A stretch of 64,000 nt of DNA. It comes from Prevotella herbatica (GTDB taxonomy: Bacteria > Bacteroidota > Bacteroidia > Bacteroidales > Bacteroidaceae). The notes under the pieces are model-generated. The model saw nothing but the letters and a program-made list of their open reading frames with translations, made no database searches and was not told the DNA's origin. The stretch spans positions 2,370,501-2,434,500 of the forward strand of contig NZ_AP024484.1 in NCBI RefSeq assembly GCF_017347605.1, written 5' to 3'. Positions 42,997 to 51,628 of this stretch are shown here, one piece after another. Position numbers and translations under genes: made by a program. Numbering within the stretch: position 1 is the first letter of the stretch; each line of letters opens with the position of its first letter.

Positions 42997-45708
42997 ATGA
43001 GCAACACATTTATACCTGATGCCAGCCAGCAAAAAGTGATAGATATCAATAATGGATATCATTTGGTTTTGGCACCTCCAGGATGCGGTAAGACGCAGAT
43101 TTTAGCATGTAGGGTAGGGCACGCACACGATGTTGGAGTACCATACAGTGAAATGCTTTGTCTAACGTTCACAAATCGTGCAGCTCGTGGTATGCAACAG
43201 CGAATAAACGACAATATAAATGATGATACATCCGACTTGTTTGTGGGTAACGTACATCGTTTCTGTTCACGTTATCTATATGATTCTTGTATTGTTGCGG
43301 CATCATCATCGATTATTGATGATACCGACGCATTAAGTATAATGTGCCAATATACTAATGATGATGAACAGGAAGTGACTGCAAGTTATAAGCGAATGCG
43401 AGAATATAATGAAGCTATTTTCCTTTCGCATTTGATGTACCAGATAAACCATGAATATCCACGTGACCTAAGACTTCATGCTGATTGCTTAAATAGTGAT
43501 GATGTTAAGGTACTTGACGCTATTTGTAAATCACATAAAATGCCGTTTACTGCAAAGTCGATGAATGACATTTATATGAATACTGATTTCTATAGAGATA
43601 GTTGTAGTGAACTAGGTATGCAGCAGATCATATATGTGACGCTGAAGAAAATGCAGTTGGCTCGAAACTATGAAAAATACAAAGAAACAAACAATCTTCT
43701 TGACTTTGAAGATATCTTATTATTGTCTTATGACAGTTTAAAGAATAAATCTTTAGAGACGACGAAAGAATCGAAATCAACATATTCATGGATTCAAGTT
43801 GACGAAGTTCAGGATTTAAATCCTCTCCAATTAGCAATTATAGATTTACTTTCTCCGCAAGAAGATAATAAAGTTGTAGTATATCTAGGTGATCCGCAGC
43901 AATCAATATTCTCATTTATGGGGGCTAAAATGTCAACATTAGAATTACTTAGCAACCGCTGTAAGAGGAATATACACACATTAAGTCATAATCACCGTTC
44001 TCCAAAATACCTGCTTGACACATTTAATGCTTATGCAGTTGAAACTCTGAATATTTCACCAGACATCTTACCAACTACAGATTATGTTCCACAAACTATA
44101 GGTAATGAATTGCAATTGTTTCAATCCGAAACGATAGATACTGAATATCTGGATGCAGCACAACAAGCGATAAGACTGGGGGACGAATCGGCAGAAGACA
44201 CGACTGCTATTATCGTGAGTTCAAACCGTGATGCTGACGCTGTAAGCAATGCTTTGAAGACTATGCATGCAAGTCATTTCAAAATATCAGGCGATGATTT
44301 ATTTTCGTCGCCGCAGATAAAACTTCTTTTTGCGCATCTCACGATATTATCTAATGAAAATAACTTTATTGCATGGGCCAGACTATTAAACGGAATGAAA
44401 GTCTTTCAGACCACAACTGCTGCACGTAATTTTGTGCAGTCATGTGAAGATCGTGCTATGTTGCCATTAGACTTCTTGTTATATGAAGATTCCACTTATA
44501 TACAGCAGTTTGTCAGAGCCTATGAAACAAAAGAAATAACGATTTTTGATACAGAAACAACTGGATTAGACGTATTCAATGACGATATATTGCAGATAGC
44601 AGCGGTAAAGATACGCAATGGAAAGATTGTAGATGGTTCGCAGTTGTCTATTTACTTGGAAAGTGATAAGCCAATACCAGAGATGCTAGGTGATATCGTG
44701 AATCCTATAATCGAGGAGAGAAAACATCAATCGCTTGTGTCACGTAAGGATGCGTTAAAGAAATTCTTGGATTACATTGGAGACTCCGTACTCCTAGGTC
44801 ATAATGCAGATTACGACATAAATATATTAAAAAACAATGTAAGACGAGAACTTGGTGAAGAAGAAATCAACGATAAATTGATGTCACCATACATAGATAG
44901 TTTACGATTGATAAAACTATTACGTCCACAGTTGCGCCAATACAAACTTAAATACCTGTTGGAAATGCTGCATCTTGAAGGCGAAAATAGTCACCTAGCC
45001 GACGCTGATGTTGATGCAACACGCAGTCTTGTGGAATATTGTTATTCAAAAGCAAAAGAAGTTGTGGATAGTCAGTTGCAATTTATGCAACAGAAAAGAG
45101 TAAAAGACAGAGTAGAGACTTTGCGTGATAATTATGGTAAAATATATGCTGAAACACGCAATATGCTTTGGAAAGAGACAGGAGATAATAAAATATTGGT
45201 TTCTAAACTGAAACAGATGTATGACAATCTTTTAGCAGCAGATATCATTCAGCCATTAGATAATATATCATACATATTCAATTATATAGCATCAGACGTT
45301 ATTAATTCATCAGATAATTCAGCATTGATCACCCAATTGAGCAATCACATGCTTGAAATAAACACTTTGAAAGAAGCTGATTTGTGCGGTAGTGATACGA
45401 TAAATGAAAAAATATTCGTGACAACAGTGCACAAGGCAAAAGGATTGGAGTTTGACAATGTAATCGTCTTTGATGCAATCGAAGGCAGATATCCTAATTA
45501 TTACAGTAAGAATAATAAAACAATGCTTGATGAAGATGCTCGAAAATTTTATGTTGCAATAACAAGAACTCGAAAGCGACTCATCATTATGCAGAGTTGC
45601 TTTCGGGTTGATTATCGTGGATATAGGCAACCTGTGCCTCTTACCAGATTTGCCGATTCAATAAAGAAAAGTTCAAATATCTGGTCGGTTGTATCAAACA
45701 AAAAATAA
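42997..45708 (+). CDS. UvrD/PcrA-type helicase with inserted DEDDh 3'-5' exonuclease domain
   Basis: 903 residues from the ATG at 42997; the upstream ATG at 42967 would lie inside the promoter. Helicase motifs: Walker A LAPPGCGKTQIL (about 25-36), LTFTNRAARGM (motif Ia), VDEVQDLNPLQ (motif II), LGDPQQSIFSFMGA (motif III), TTVHKAKGLEFDNVIVFDA (motif V) and FYVAITRTRKRL (motif VI). Between the halves, residues about 515-670 form a DnaQ-like exonuclease: IFDTETTGLD (ExoI), LLGHNADYDINIL (ExoII), HLADADVDATRSL (ExoIII, His and Asp present). Helicase and proofreading-type nuclease in one chain suggest a role in DNA repair or end processing. Not obviously part of the cassette array, though adjacent to it. 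Confidence 0.88.
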   Translation: MSNTFIPDASQQKVIDINNGYHLVLAPPGCGKTQILACRVGHAHDVGVPYSEMLCLTFTNRAARGMQQRINDNINDDTSDLFVGNVHRFCSRYLYDSCIVAASSSIIDDTDALSIMCQYTNDDEQEVTASYKRMREYNEAIFLSHLMYQINHEYPRDLRLHADCLNSDDVKVLDAICKSHKMPFTAKSMNDIYMNTDFYRDSCSELGMQQIIYVTLKKMQLARNYEKYKETNNLLDFEDILLLSYDSLKNKSLETTKESKSTYSWIQVDEVQDLNPLQLAIIDLLSPQEDNKVVVYLGDPQQSIFSFMGAKMSTLELLSNRCKRNIHTLSHNHRSPKYLLDTFNAYAVETLNISPDILPTTDYVPQTIGNELQLFQSETIDTEYLDAAQQAIRLGDESAEDTTAIIVSSNRDADAVSNALKTMHASHFKISGDDLFSSPQIKLLFAHLTILSNENNFIAWARLLNGMKVFQTTTAARNFVQSCEDRAMLPLDFLLYEDSTYIQQFVRAYETKEITIFDTETTGLDVFNDDILQIAAVKIRNGKIVDGSQLSIYLESDKPIPEMLGDIVNPIIEERKHQSLVSRKDALKKFLDYIGDSVLLGHNADYDINILKNNVRRELGEEEINDKLMSPYIDSLRLIKLLRPQLRQYKLKYLLEMLHLEGENSHLADADVDATRSLVEYCYSKAKEVVDSQLQFMQQKRVKDRVETLRDNYGKIYAETRNMLWKETGDNKILVSKLKQMYDNLLAADIIQPLDNISYIFNYIASDVINSSDNSALITQLSNHMLEINTLKEADLCGSDTINEKIFVTTVHKAKGLEFDNVIVFDAIEGRYPNYYSKNNKTMLDEDARKFYVAITRTRKRLIIMQSCFRVDYRGYRQPVPLTRFADSIKKSSNIWSVVSNKK

Positions 45709-45715
45709 AGAGTGA

Positions 45716-46528
45716 TTACATTGCGAAGATGTTGAAACCACCGTCAACAACAGCTACTGTACCAGTAACAAAAGTGGCAGCGTCACTCATCAAATACTGA
45801 ATAGTACCGCAAAGTTCCTCTGGTTTACCCATACGACCGAACGGAGTCTGTCTGATAACATCCTGACCACGCTGAGTATAACTACCATCAGGATTAGTAA
45901 GCAAAGCACGGTTCTGCTCTGTGATAAAGAATCCTGGAGCAATAGCGTTTACACGAATACCCTCGCCAAACTTCATTGCTGTTTCGTGAGCCATGTATGC
46001 TGTGAAATTACTAATTCCTGCTTTTGCTGCAGCATATCCGCAGACACGTGTCATTGGACGGAATGCTGCCATACTTGAGAAGTTGATTATACTTCCCTTG
46101 CCCTGTTCAACCATAGGTTTCAAAAATACCTGAGTAGGAATAACTGTACCGGTAAGGTTTAGGTTTAAAACTTTCTGGAACTGTTCTGGATCCAAGTCAA
46201 AGAAGTTTTGGTCAGGACCGATAACTGCACCAGGCTGGTTACCTCCGGCAGCATTCAGCAGTGTGTCTATGCGACCATATTTCTCTAAAATATCTTTGCA
46301 GTTCTGCTCAACTACAGCCTGATTCATTACATCCGTTTTAAAGAAGCAAGCATCACCACCAGCTTTTTTAATATCATTAACGATAGCGTTACCTACCTCT
46401 TCTTTACGACCGAGAATAGCAACTTTCGCACCATTCTGTGCTAAATATTTAGCGATGCAGCGACCCAGAACACCTGTTCCGCCAGTGATAACTACAACGT
46501 AGTCTTTTATATCAAATAGATTTTTCAT
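45716..46528 (-). CDS. SDR family oxidoreductase, probable D-mannonate oxidoreductase
   Basis: 270 residues. Classical short-chain dehydrogenase: cofactor motif TGGTGVLGRCIA (Gly-rich turn, about 15-26), NAAGG (about 91), catalytic Ser in INFSSMAAF, YxxxK as YAAAKAGIS, and the C-terminal FVTGTVAVVDGGF. Lying 50 bp downstream of uxuA on the same strand, it most likely interconverts D-fructuronate and D-mannonate, the role filled by UxuB in enteric bacteria. Assignment of substrate rests on the neighbour gene. Confidence 0.85.
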   Translation of the reverse strand: MKNLFDIKDYVVVITGGTGVLGRCIAKYLAQNGAKVAILGRKEEVGNAIVNDIKKAGGDACFFKTDVMNQAVVEQNCKDILEKYGRIDTLLNAAGGNQPGAVIGPDQNFFDLDPEQFQKVLNLNLTGTVIPTQVFLKPMVEQGKGSIINFSSMAAFRPMTRVCGYAAAKAGISNFTAYMAHETAMKFGEGIRVNAIAPGFFITEQNRALLTNPDGSYTQRGQDVIRQTPFGRMGKPEELCGTIQYLMSDAATFVTGTVAVVDGGFNIFAM

Positions 46529-46578
46529 AATGCATTTTATTCATTAATTGTTTTTGCTTTTTCACGACTTCAATTTAA

Positions 46579-47799
46579 TCAGTCAAAAAATCCAGGTTGT
46601 TTGTATTCAATACCTAGTTCTCGGTCGACAGTTGCAAGCACACCCTGAATCTGTCCCATTGCGAACATACGTCCCAAGAAACTATAACCAGCATTATATC
46701 CACGTTCCTCGTCACCAAGCATAGTCATACCATGGTCAACCCTCATCGGAAGTTTAGGATTAGTCTTCTCGAAAATTCGTGCAAGTTCAATAATGTCCGC
46801 TCTTCCGCCTAAGTGACTAGCTTCAGTGAAGTCTCCATTAGGGAAAATATGGCAACTGCGTAAGTGTACAAACCAAGTACGGTCTGCATATTTTCGTGCA
46901 AGTTCTACAGGGTTGTTGTGTGCTCCCGCAGATATACTTCCAGCACAGAATGTCAATCCATTATGTGGATTATCTACAGCTTTTAGGAACCAGTTTATAT
47001 CCTCGTCGCAAGTAACGATACGTGGCAATCCCAAAACTGGGAATGGTGGATCATCTGGATGTACACACATATACATGTCGCATTCGTCGCATGTAGGCAT
47101 GATTGCAGACAAGAAATAGCGCATGTTTTCTCTCAACTGTTCCTTCGTGATTCCCTTATATAAATCAAGCAGTTGTCTGAACAATTCAACAGGATGTTCA
47201 TCACCCTCCTTAAAGTTACCAGAAACAAATCCTTGAGTTTTGATGATTATATTTTCAACCAGTGCGTGGTCTTTTTCCGCAGTCATAGTCTTTTTCAGTT
47301 CTTCAACTTCGGCAAGAATATCACGGTTCATACTTTTGCCCATTTCTTCCCAATCCTTTTCTGCACCTTCACGTTTAAGAATATACTGATCAAAATAAGC
47401 AAATTCAGGGAAACTGAAATAAAGGTTTGTAGATCCGTTAGGATTAGGATGCGACAAATCTGTGCGAGCCCAATCCAAAACAGGCATGAAATTATAGCAA
47501 ATCGTATGTATGCCCTCTGCAGAAAGATTTCTAAGACTTTCCTTGTAGACCTCAATTTGCTGGTCACGATCAGGACCGGCATACTTAATCGTCTCAACAA
47601 CAGGAAGTGATTCCACAACCGACCATTTCATGCCGAATGATTCGATATAAGTTTTTAAGTCGTGGATTTTTTCTCTACTCCAAACTTCCCCCAATGGTAC
47701 ATCGTGTAGAGCGGTGACAACACCTTCTACACCGATTTGTTTCAGCATGGCAAGTGTAATCTTATCATTTTTGCCAAACCATCTCCAGGTTCTTTCCAT
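46579..47799 (-). CDS. uxuA: Mannonate dehydratase
   Basis: 406 residues, usual length for the family. MERTWRWFGKNDKITLAMLKQIG, VVTALHDVPLGEVW, WSVVESLPV, GIHTICYNFMPVLDWARTDL and the metal-site region MYMCVHPDDPP plus LTFCAGSISAG are characteristic of UxuA, which dehydrates D-mannonate to 2-keto-3-deoxygluconate in hexuronate catabolism. First gene of a two-gene operon with the SDR enzyme. A TACATTTG box lies about 90 bp upstream. Confidence 0.93.
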   Translation of the reverse strand: MERTWRWFGKNDKITLAMLKQIGVEGVVTALHDVPLGEVWSREKIHDLKTYIESFGMKWSVVESLPVVETIKYAGPDRDQQIEVYKESLRNLSAEGIHTICYNFMPVLDWARTDLSHPNPNGSTNLYFSFPEFAYFDQYILKREGAEKDWEEMGKSMNRDILAEVEELKKTMTAEKDHALVENIIIKTQGFVSGNFKEGDEHPVELFRQLLDLYKGITKEQLRENMRYFLSAIMPTCDECDMYMCVHPDDPPFPVLGLPRIVTCDEDINWFLKAVDNPHNGLTFCAGSISAGAHNNPVELARKYADRTWFVHLRSCHIFPNGDFTEASHLGGRADIIELARIFEKTNPKLPMRVDHGMTMLGDEERGYNAGYSFLGRMFAMGQIQGVLATVDRELGIEYKQPGFFD

Positions 47800-47889
47800 A
47801 AATGTTTATAATAGTTTTAAGTTATTGCTTAATTTTTGGATATTATGATATAAATCATGAAAGCCCGATATTTTAAGTATTGCGTGATG

Positions 47890-47897
47890 CAAATGTA
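47890..47897 (-). promoter_or_regulatory. Candidate -7 box of the uxuA operon
   Basis: TACATTTG on the minus strand, 91 bp before the uxuA ATG; no TTG at the usual -33 distance. Confidence 0.4.
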
Positions 47898-47960
47898 CAA
47901 AAAAATAAGTTAGGAGATAACTATGTTCCTCTATTTTTTCATTAATTCGTATAAATGTAT

Positions 47961-47968
47961 TAATTTTG
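47961..47968 (+). promoter_or_regulatory. Candidate -7 box of the following hypothetical gene
   Basis: TAATTTTG, followed 93 bp later by the ATG at 48062. The -33 element is not evident. Confidence 0.4.
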
Positions 47969-48061
47969 CGTCTCGTTTCAGGATAGCGTCCGCATATTCA
48001 TGTCAATGATATATGGACATGTGCCGTTTTGAATAAAAAGACGCCCACATTTTACAACATT

Positions 48062-49402
48062 ATGGATAAAACAAAAATTGAATATCAAGAAGCTTGCTAT
48101 ACTCCTTACGTAGCTGAGCCCCTTTTCTCAGAACGTGATGTTAATTTCTCTTTATGTCGTGATGGCGAGAATCCTCGCCCAGTTCGTCTATCGTTTGTCG
48201 TGTTTGCCGAAGATAAAGATGGTGAATGGGAAGATGACGCACCTATTGGTGAATGCTATGCTACAGTGCTAGGTGAAAATGATGATGACTTCGTAGAACC
48301 AGTTAAGATATATAATCTTGGTATATCAGCATCAGATTTTGTGACGATAGTACGTTCCGATTCAAAGTCGACAGTGTTTCGCATCTTCTGGCCTTATGGT
48401 ACAGTTGAAATAGAAAACGCCAATCGTACGGAAGAAGGTCTTGAAATATCAAAGATAGACCTTGGAACTGGTGAGCATATTAATTGTACTCTGACTCCAA
48501 AAGATTCAGACCATAGTTTTAATCTCACGTTGCAGCTTCCTGTTTTCGGTTTCTCAATTCGTGATATTGACGCAAATATTGTCAATGACATGCTGGAAAT
48601 CAATGAGGAAGAATTATCAAAATATGAATATGTCTTTGCGGGAACCGAAAACGATGATCGCATAACAATTCATTCAGATGCCGACCATATAACATATAAA
48701 TATGTGTGGAATCAAGAGGGATACATTACTGTGCGCAACATGGCTGATATAAATGTTATCGTGGATAAAATCCCTTCAAGAGGAAATCTTTTACAGTTAC
48801 TTCTTGGTTCTGAATATGTGCGAGGACTGATGCAGTTTTCTTCAGAAATACCAGTAAAAGAAAATATAGCATTTGTTATAAAGCAAAAAGATCAGCGTTG
48901 GCGTATTAAGATCAGTTCGTCGGTTGAAGAACATAGCGATGATGCTACGCTCTTAGAGCCAACAGAACTCTGTAAGGATGTGCTTGGTAAATTGATTAAT
49001 CTACCCGTTGGCAGCAATGAACAACTGATTAATGAGCTTATGAAAAAGCAAGATCAAAGTGTTTTTCAATGGCTTTGGTTGCATGAGAATGATTGGGCTT
49101 ACGTTAAATTGGAAGAACATTTCAACACCCTCGTTGATCCAGAAATGGAAATGATGAAGCGTGCTTTGGTATTCAACGACTTTGATAACTTTATGCATCG
49201 TCTACGTCTAGCATCTCTTGATGACAGAAGTCCTATTCAGGCAGACGCACTGCTTGCACGAAATGCTAAGCGAAAGATAATACGAGTGAAGACCCTGATT
49301 CAGGAACACAATAGTGGTGTGTCTTCATTATGGTCTTTGCAGCGTGAAGAAAGGATGAAAATATTATATTATTGGCGAAATTTCCATTCAAGTTTTGAAT
49401 GA
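48062..49402 (+). CDS. Hypothetical cytoplasmic protein
   Basis: 446 residues from the ATG at 48062. The frame is open back to a TTG at 48029, but the ATG follows an A-rich leader and is the more plausible start. No signal peptide or membrane segment. The composition is acidic with alternating strand-like stretches in the first 300 residues (VRLSFVVFAEDKDGEWEDD, ITYKYVWNQEGYITV) and a helical C-terminus (MEMMKRALVFNDFDNFMHRLRL, ALLARNAKRKIIRVKTLIQEH). I do not recognise the family. It stands alone between the uxuA operon promoter and a strong terminator. Confidence 0.75.
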   Translation: MDKTKIEYQEACYTPYVAEPLFSERDVNFSLCRDGENPRPVRLSFVVFAEDKDGEWEDDAPIGECYATVLGENDDDFVEPVKIYNLGISASDFVTIVRSDSKSTVFRIFWPYGTVEIENANRTEEGLEISKIDLGTGEHINCTLTPKDSDHSFNLTLQLPVFGFSIRDIDANIVNDMLEINEEELSKYEYVFAGTENDDRITIHSDADHITYKYVWNQEGYITVRNMADINVIVDKIPSRGNLLQLLLGSEYVRGLMQFSSEIPVKENIAFVIKQKDQRWRIKISSSVEEHSDDATLLEPTELCKDVLGKLINLPVGSNEQLINELMKKQDQSVFQWLWLHENDWAYVKLEEHFNTLVDPEMEMMKRALVFNDFDNFMHRLRLASLDDRSPIQADALLARNAKRKIIRVKTLIQEHNSGVSSLWSLQREERMKILYYWRNFHSSFE

Positions 49403-49435
49403 TTTCATAAGTCGCTATTTTATTCTAATATATTC

Positions 49436-49516
49436 GAGGTGCATTTTATGTGAAGTGATCCCCAAAAGTTTTTGTTTAACTTTTGTGGTTCATATCACAT
49501 GATGCGCCTCTTTTTT
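49436..49516 (+). terminator. Long hairpin terminator
   Basis: Outer stem GAGGTGCA (49436-49443) with TGCGCCTC (49503-49510), continued by TTATGTGA/TCACATGA and an inner CCAAAAGTT/AACTTTTGTGG arm, followed by six T (49511-49516). Ends transcription of the plus-strand gene. Confidence 0.85.
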
Positions 49517-51544
49517 CTATTTGCTTATTACAAATTTCTTTCCGTCTTTTATGTATATACCCTTTGTAAGGTTTGCGGTGTTATTTCCTACACATTGTCC
49601 CATCATATTGTATATAGGTTGATGGAGGGTATTAGATGATTTGTTTATTTCTGTGATGTCAGTGTCTGTGCGGTTCTCCTTGTTCTTTATAACAGCAACG
49701 TCATCAATAATTAGGCGACCTGTAGTGACAAATTCGACTACAGTTTTTCCACTGTATTCAAAATCAAAAGAGAATGATGTCCATTTACCTGATTTGTTTT
49801 CTAGCATAGAAAACGATGTGTTTCCTGCATGAACATCAAGACTTTTTTCATCTTTGTCGAATGTAGCAACTCTAAATGTGAGAGTAGCTTTACCATTCAT
49901 GTAAAATTCAGGAGAAGCTGTAGTTCCGCTTATTCTAGTAGTTCCGAATTTTGCGCATTTATAACCCGAATAAACATTTACGTTGCTCCATCCTTTGTGG
50001 TCAGGATTGAATGATCTTCCAAGAAAATAGCGCCCAGTCCAGTTATTATCGTTTCCACCTTTGCCCATACATTTATCAAATGATTCATGAAACAATGTAT
50101 CTCCAGCTACTTCACTTTCTTGAAAATTATATCTTTTGAACACAAAATTAATAGTGCTGTCTCTATTTGAATTAATATCATTCAAACCCATGTCTAAATG
50201 GTTGCTTCCATTTTTTCCTTTATTGTATATATCTGCTGAAGGTACAGAATTAGCTGTGAGACTATCCTTAACCCAGATCGCAGATATTCTGTGGTGGTCA
50301 GTTTCGCTGTTCACGATGTTGTTTTCCCATGCCTCTTTCGAATAGTCTATGTGCATAGCAAGCATACCACTGTTTGGCAGATATTTGTCCCAACCAGTGC
50401 GTTGTCTGTTTTCTATGATATAATATTCATCATTGTTTGCATCATTATAAATAATGTAAGCTTCTCCGTTGTTGTTTGTTGTATTAAGATTTGATATTAT
50501 TGTATCATTATTCAGTGTCTTAGGACTAATCCATCCGCATGAAGTCTTTTCATAAGCCGAATATCCGCATGGGCAATATCCACCTCCAAGATAACTTCCT
50601 GCTGCCATTAAGCTGTTGTAACCTATTCCATTATCCTTGGTGTTCTTGGTGTTATACATATCAGGTAGTCCTAGACAATGAGAAAATTCATGGCAGAAAG
50701 CACCTATTCCCGAAATATTCCCAAAAGAGTTTAGTTCCGAGGCACAAGCATATATATTAATCTTTTCGCCACCTATTTTTAATACCTTATTATATGATGA
50801 GGCTGAAAGCGCCCATTTGTGTGGCCATACCAAATTCGTGTCGTCATAATCTGCTTCTCCATGGCCGGCATAAACAATAAATACTTGTTCTACTTCGCCA
50901 TCTCCATCCCAGTCGTATTTACTAAAATCAGTTGTGCTGGCGATAGCTTTACAAGCCTCAATTACCATTTCTTCTGGATGTCCATCATCGCCGTTGCTAT
51001 CATTGTTTGCACCATAGTAAGCATAAGGATGACCAAGAGTAACCGGACCAGCAATGTCAAAAGAAAGATTAAACAAACCGTTGCTTTGATTCATAAAGTA
51101 ATCATGAGCTGAACCTTTAAAAAGATCATTTCTAAATCCTGTTTGGTTTAAAATCTTGTTATATAGGTCTAAAGTAGAACTTTCCTTAAAATGGGTGTCT
51201 TGAAAATTCACAAGTATAACTAGAGCCTTTTTGTTGCCTGTTGAACTGTGTGTTGTCTTAACAGAATTCAGCATTCTCATCGTCCTTTTTTGTAAAGCTA
51301 TATTGATTCTTTTGGCAAACAACTTTTTAGAAAGTTTAGAGTATATACCTTTTTGTGGCATATATTCATATTGTTCACCGTTGGCAGACTGCCAATATTT
51401 AAAGGACTCGTCACCACATAATTCTGCGGTTATCACTTTGTTGTTGCCTATGTTGATTCTCTTGGTACGTCCAGGCATTACTGGTATCGAAAAAGTCTTC
51501 ATGGTAATAGCAAAAAGATACATTACTAAAGCTATTTTACGCAT
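49517..51544 (-). CDS. Secreted M6-family metalloprotease with C-terminal sorting-like domain
   Basis: 675 residues. Signal peptide 1-19. The catalytic domain includes VFIVYAGHGEADYDD, and the zinc site HEFSHCLGLPD at residues 285-295 fits the HExxHxxGxxD metzincin pattern of M6 (immune-inhibitor-A-like) peptidases. A Ca-loop-like DWDGDGEVEQ lies at about 211. Residues about 475-630 form a beta-sandwich (FHESFDKC, GRLIIDDVAVI). The end IYNMMGQCVGNNTANLTKGIYIKDGKKFVISK-like segment resembles Prevotella C-terminal T9SS sorting tails, so surface export by the type IX system is likely. Single gene, divergent from the OPT transporter. Confidence 0.87.
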   Translation of the reverse strand: MRKIALVMYLFAITMKTFSIPVMPGRTKRINIGNNKVITAELCGDESFKYWQSANGEQYEYMPQKGIYSKLSKKLFAKRINIALQKRTMRMLNSVKTTHSSTGNKKALVILVNFQDTHFKESSTLDLYNKILNQTGFRNDLFKGSAHDYFMNQSNGLFNLSFDIAGPVTLGHPYAYYGANNDSNGDDGHPEEMVIEACKAIASTTDFSKYDWDGDGEVEQVFIVYAGHGEADYDDTNLVWPHKWALSASSYNKVLKIGGEKINIYACASELNSFGNISGIGAFCHEFSHCLGLPDMYNTKNTKDNGIGYNSLMAAGSYLGGGYCPCGYSAYEKTSCGWISPKTLNNDTIISNLNTTNNNGEAYIIYNDANNDEYYIIENRQRTGWDKYLPNSGMLAMHIDYSKEAWENNIVNSETDHHRISAIWVKDSLTANSVPSADIYNKGKNGSNHLDMGLNDINSNRDSTINFVFKRYNFQESEVAGDTLFHESFDKCMGKGGNDNNWTGRYFLGRSFNPDHKGWSNVNVYSGYKCAKFGTTRISGTTASPEFYMNGKATLTFRVATFDKDEKSLDVHAGNTSFSMLENKSGKWTSFSFDFEYSGKTVVEFVTTGRLIIDDVAVIKNKENRTDTDITEINKSSNTLHQPIYNMMGQCVGNNTANLTKGIYIKDGKKFVISK

Positions 51545-51562
51545 TTTTGTCTAATTACAATG

Positions 51563-51570
51563 CAAATGTA
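51563..51570 (-). promoter_or_regulatory. Candidate -7 box of the M6 protease gene
   Basis: TACATTTG on the minus strand, 18 bp before the protease ATG and next to the divergent OPT promoter. Confidence 0.45.
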
Positions 51571-51581
51571 CGACTTTTATT

Positions 51582-51611
51582 TTGTTTTTAGCCCAAAATA
51601 GGATATCTTTG
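51582..51611 (+). promoter_or_regulatory. Promoter of the OPT transporter gene
   Basis: TTG (51582-51584), 19-base spacer, TATCTTTG (51604-51611), 17 bp before the ATG. Confidence 0.7.
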
Positions 51612-51628
51612 TGCATATTTTTTGAATT

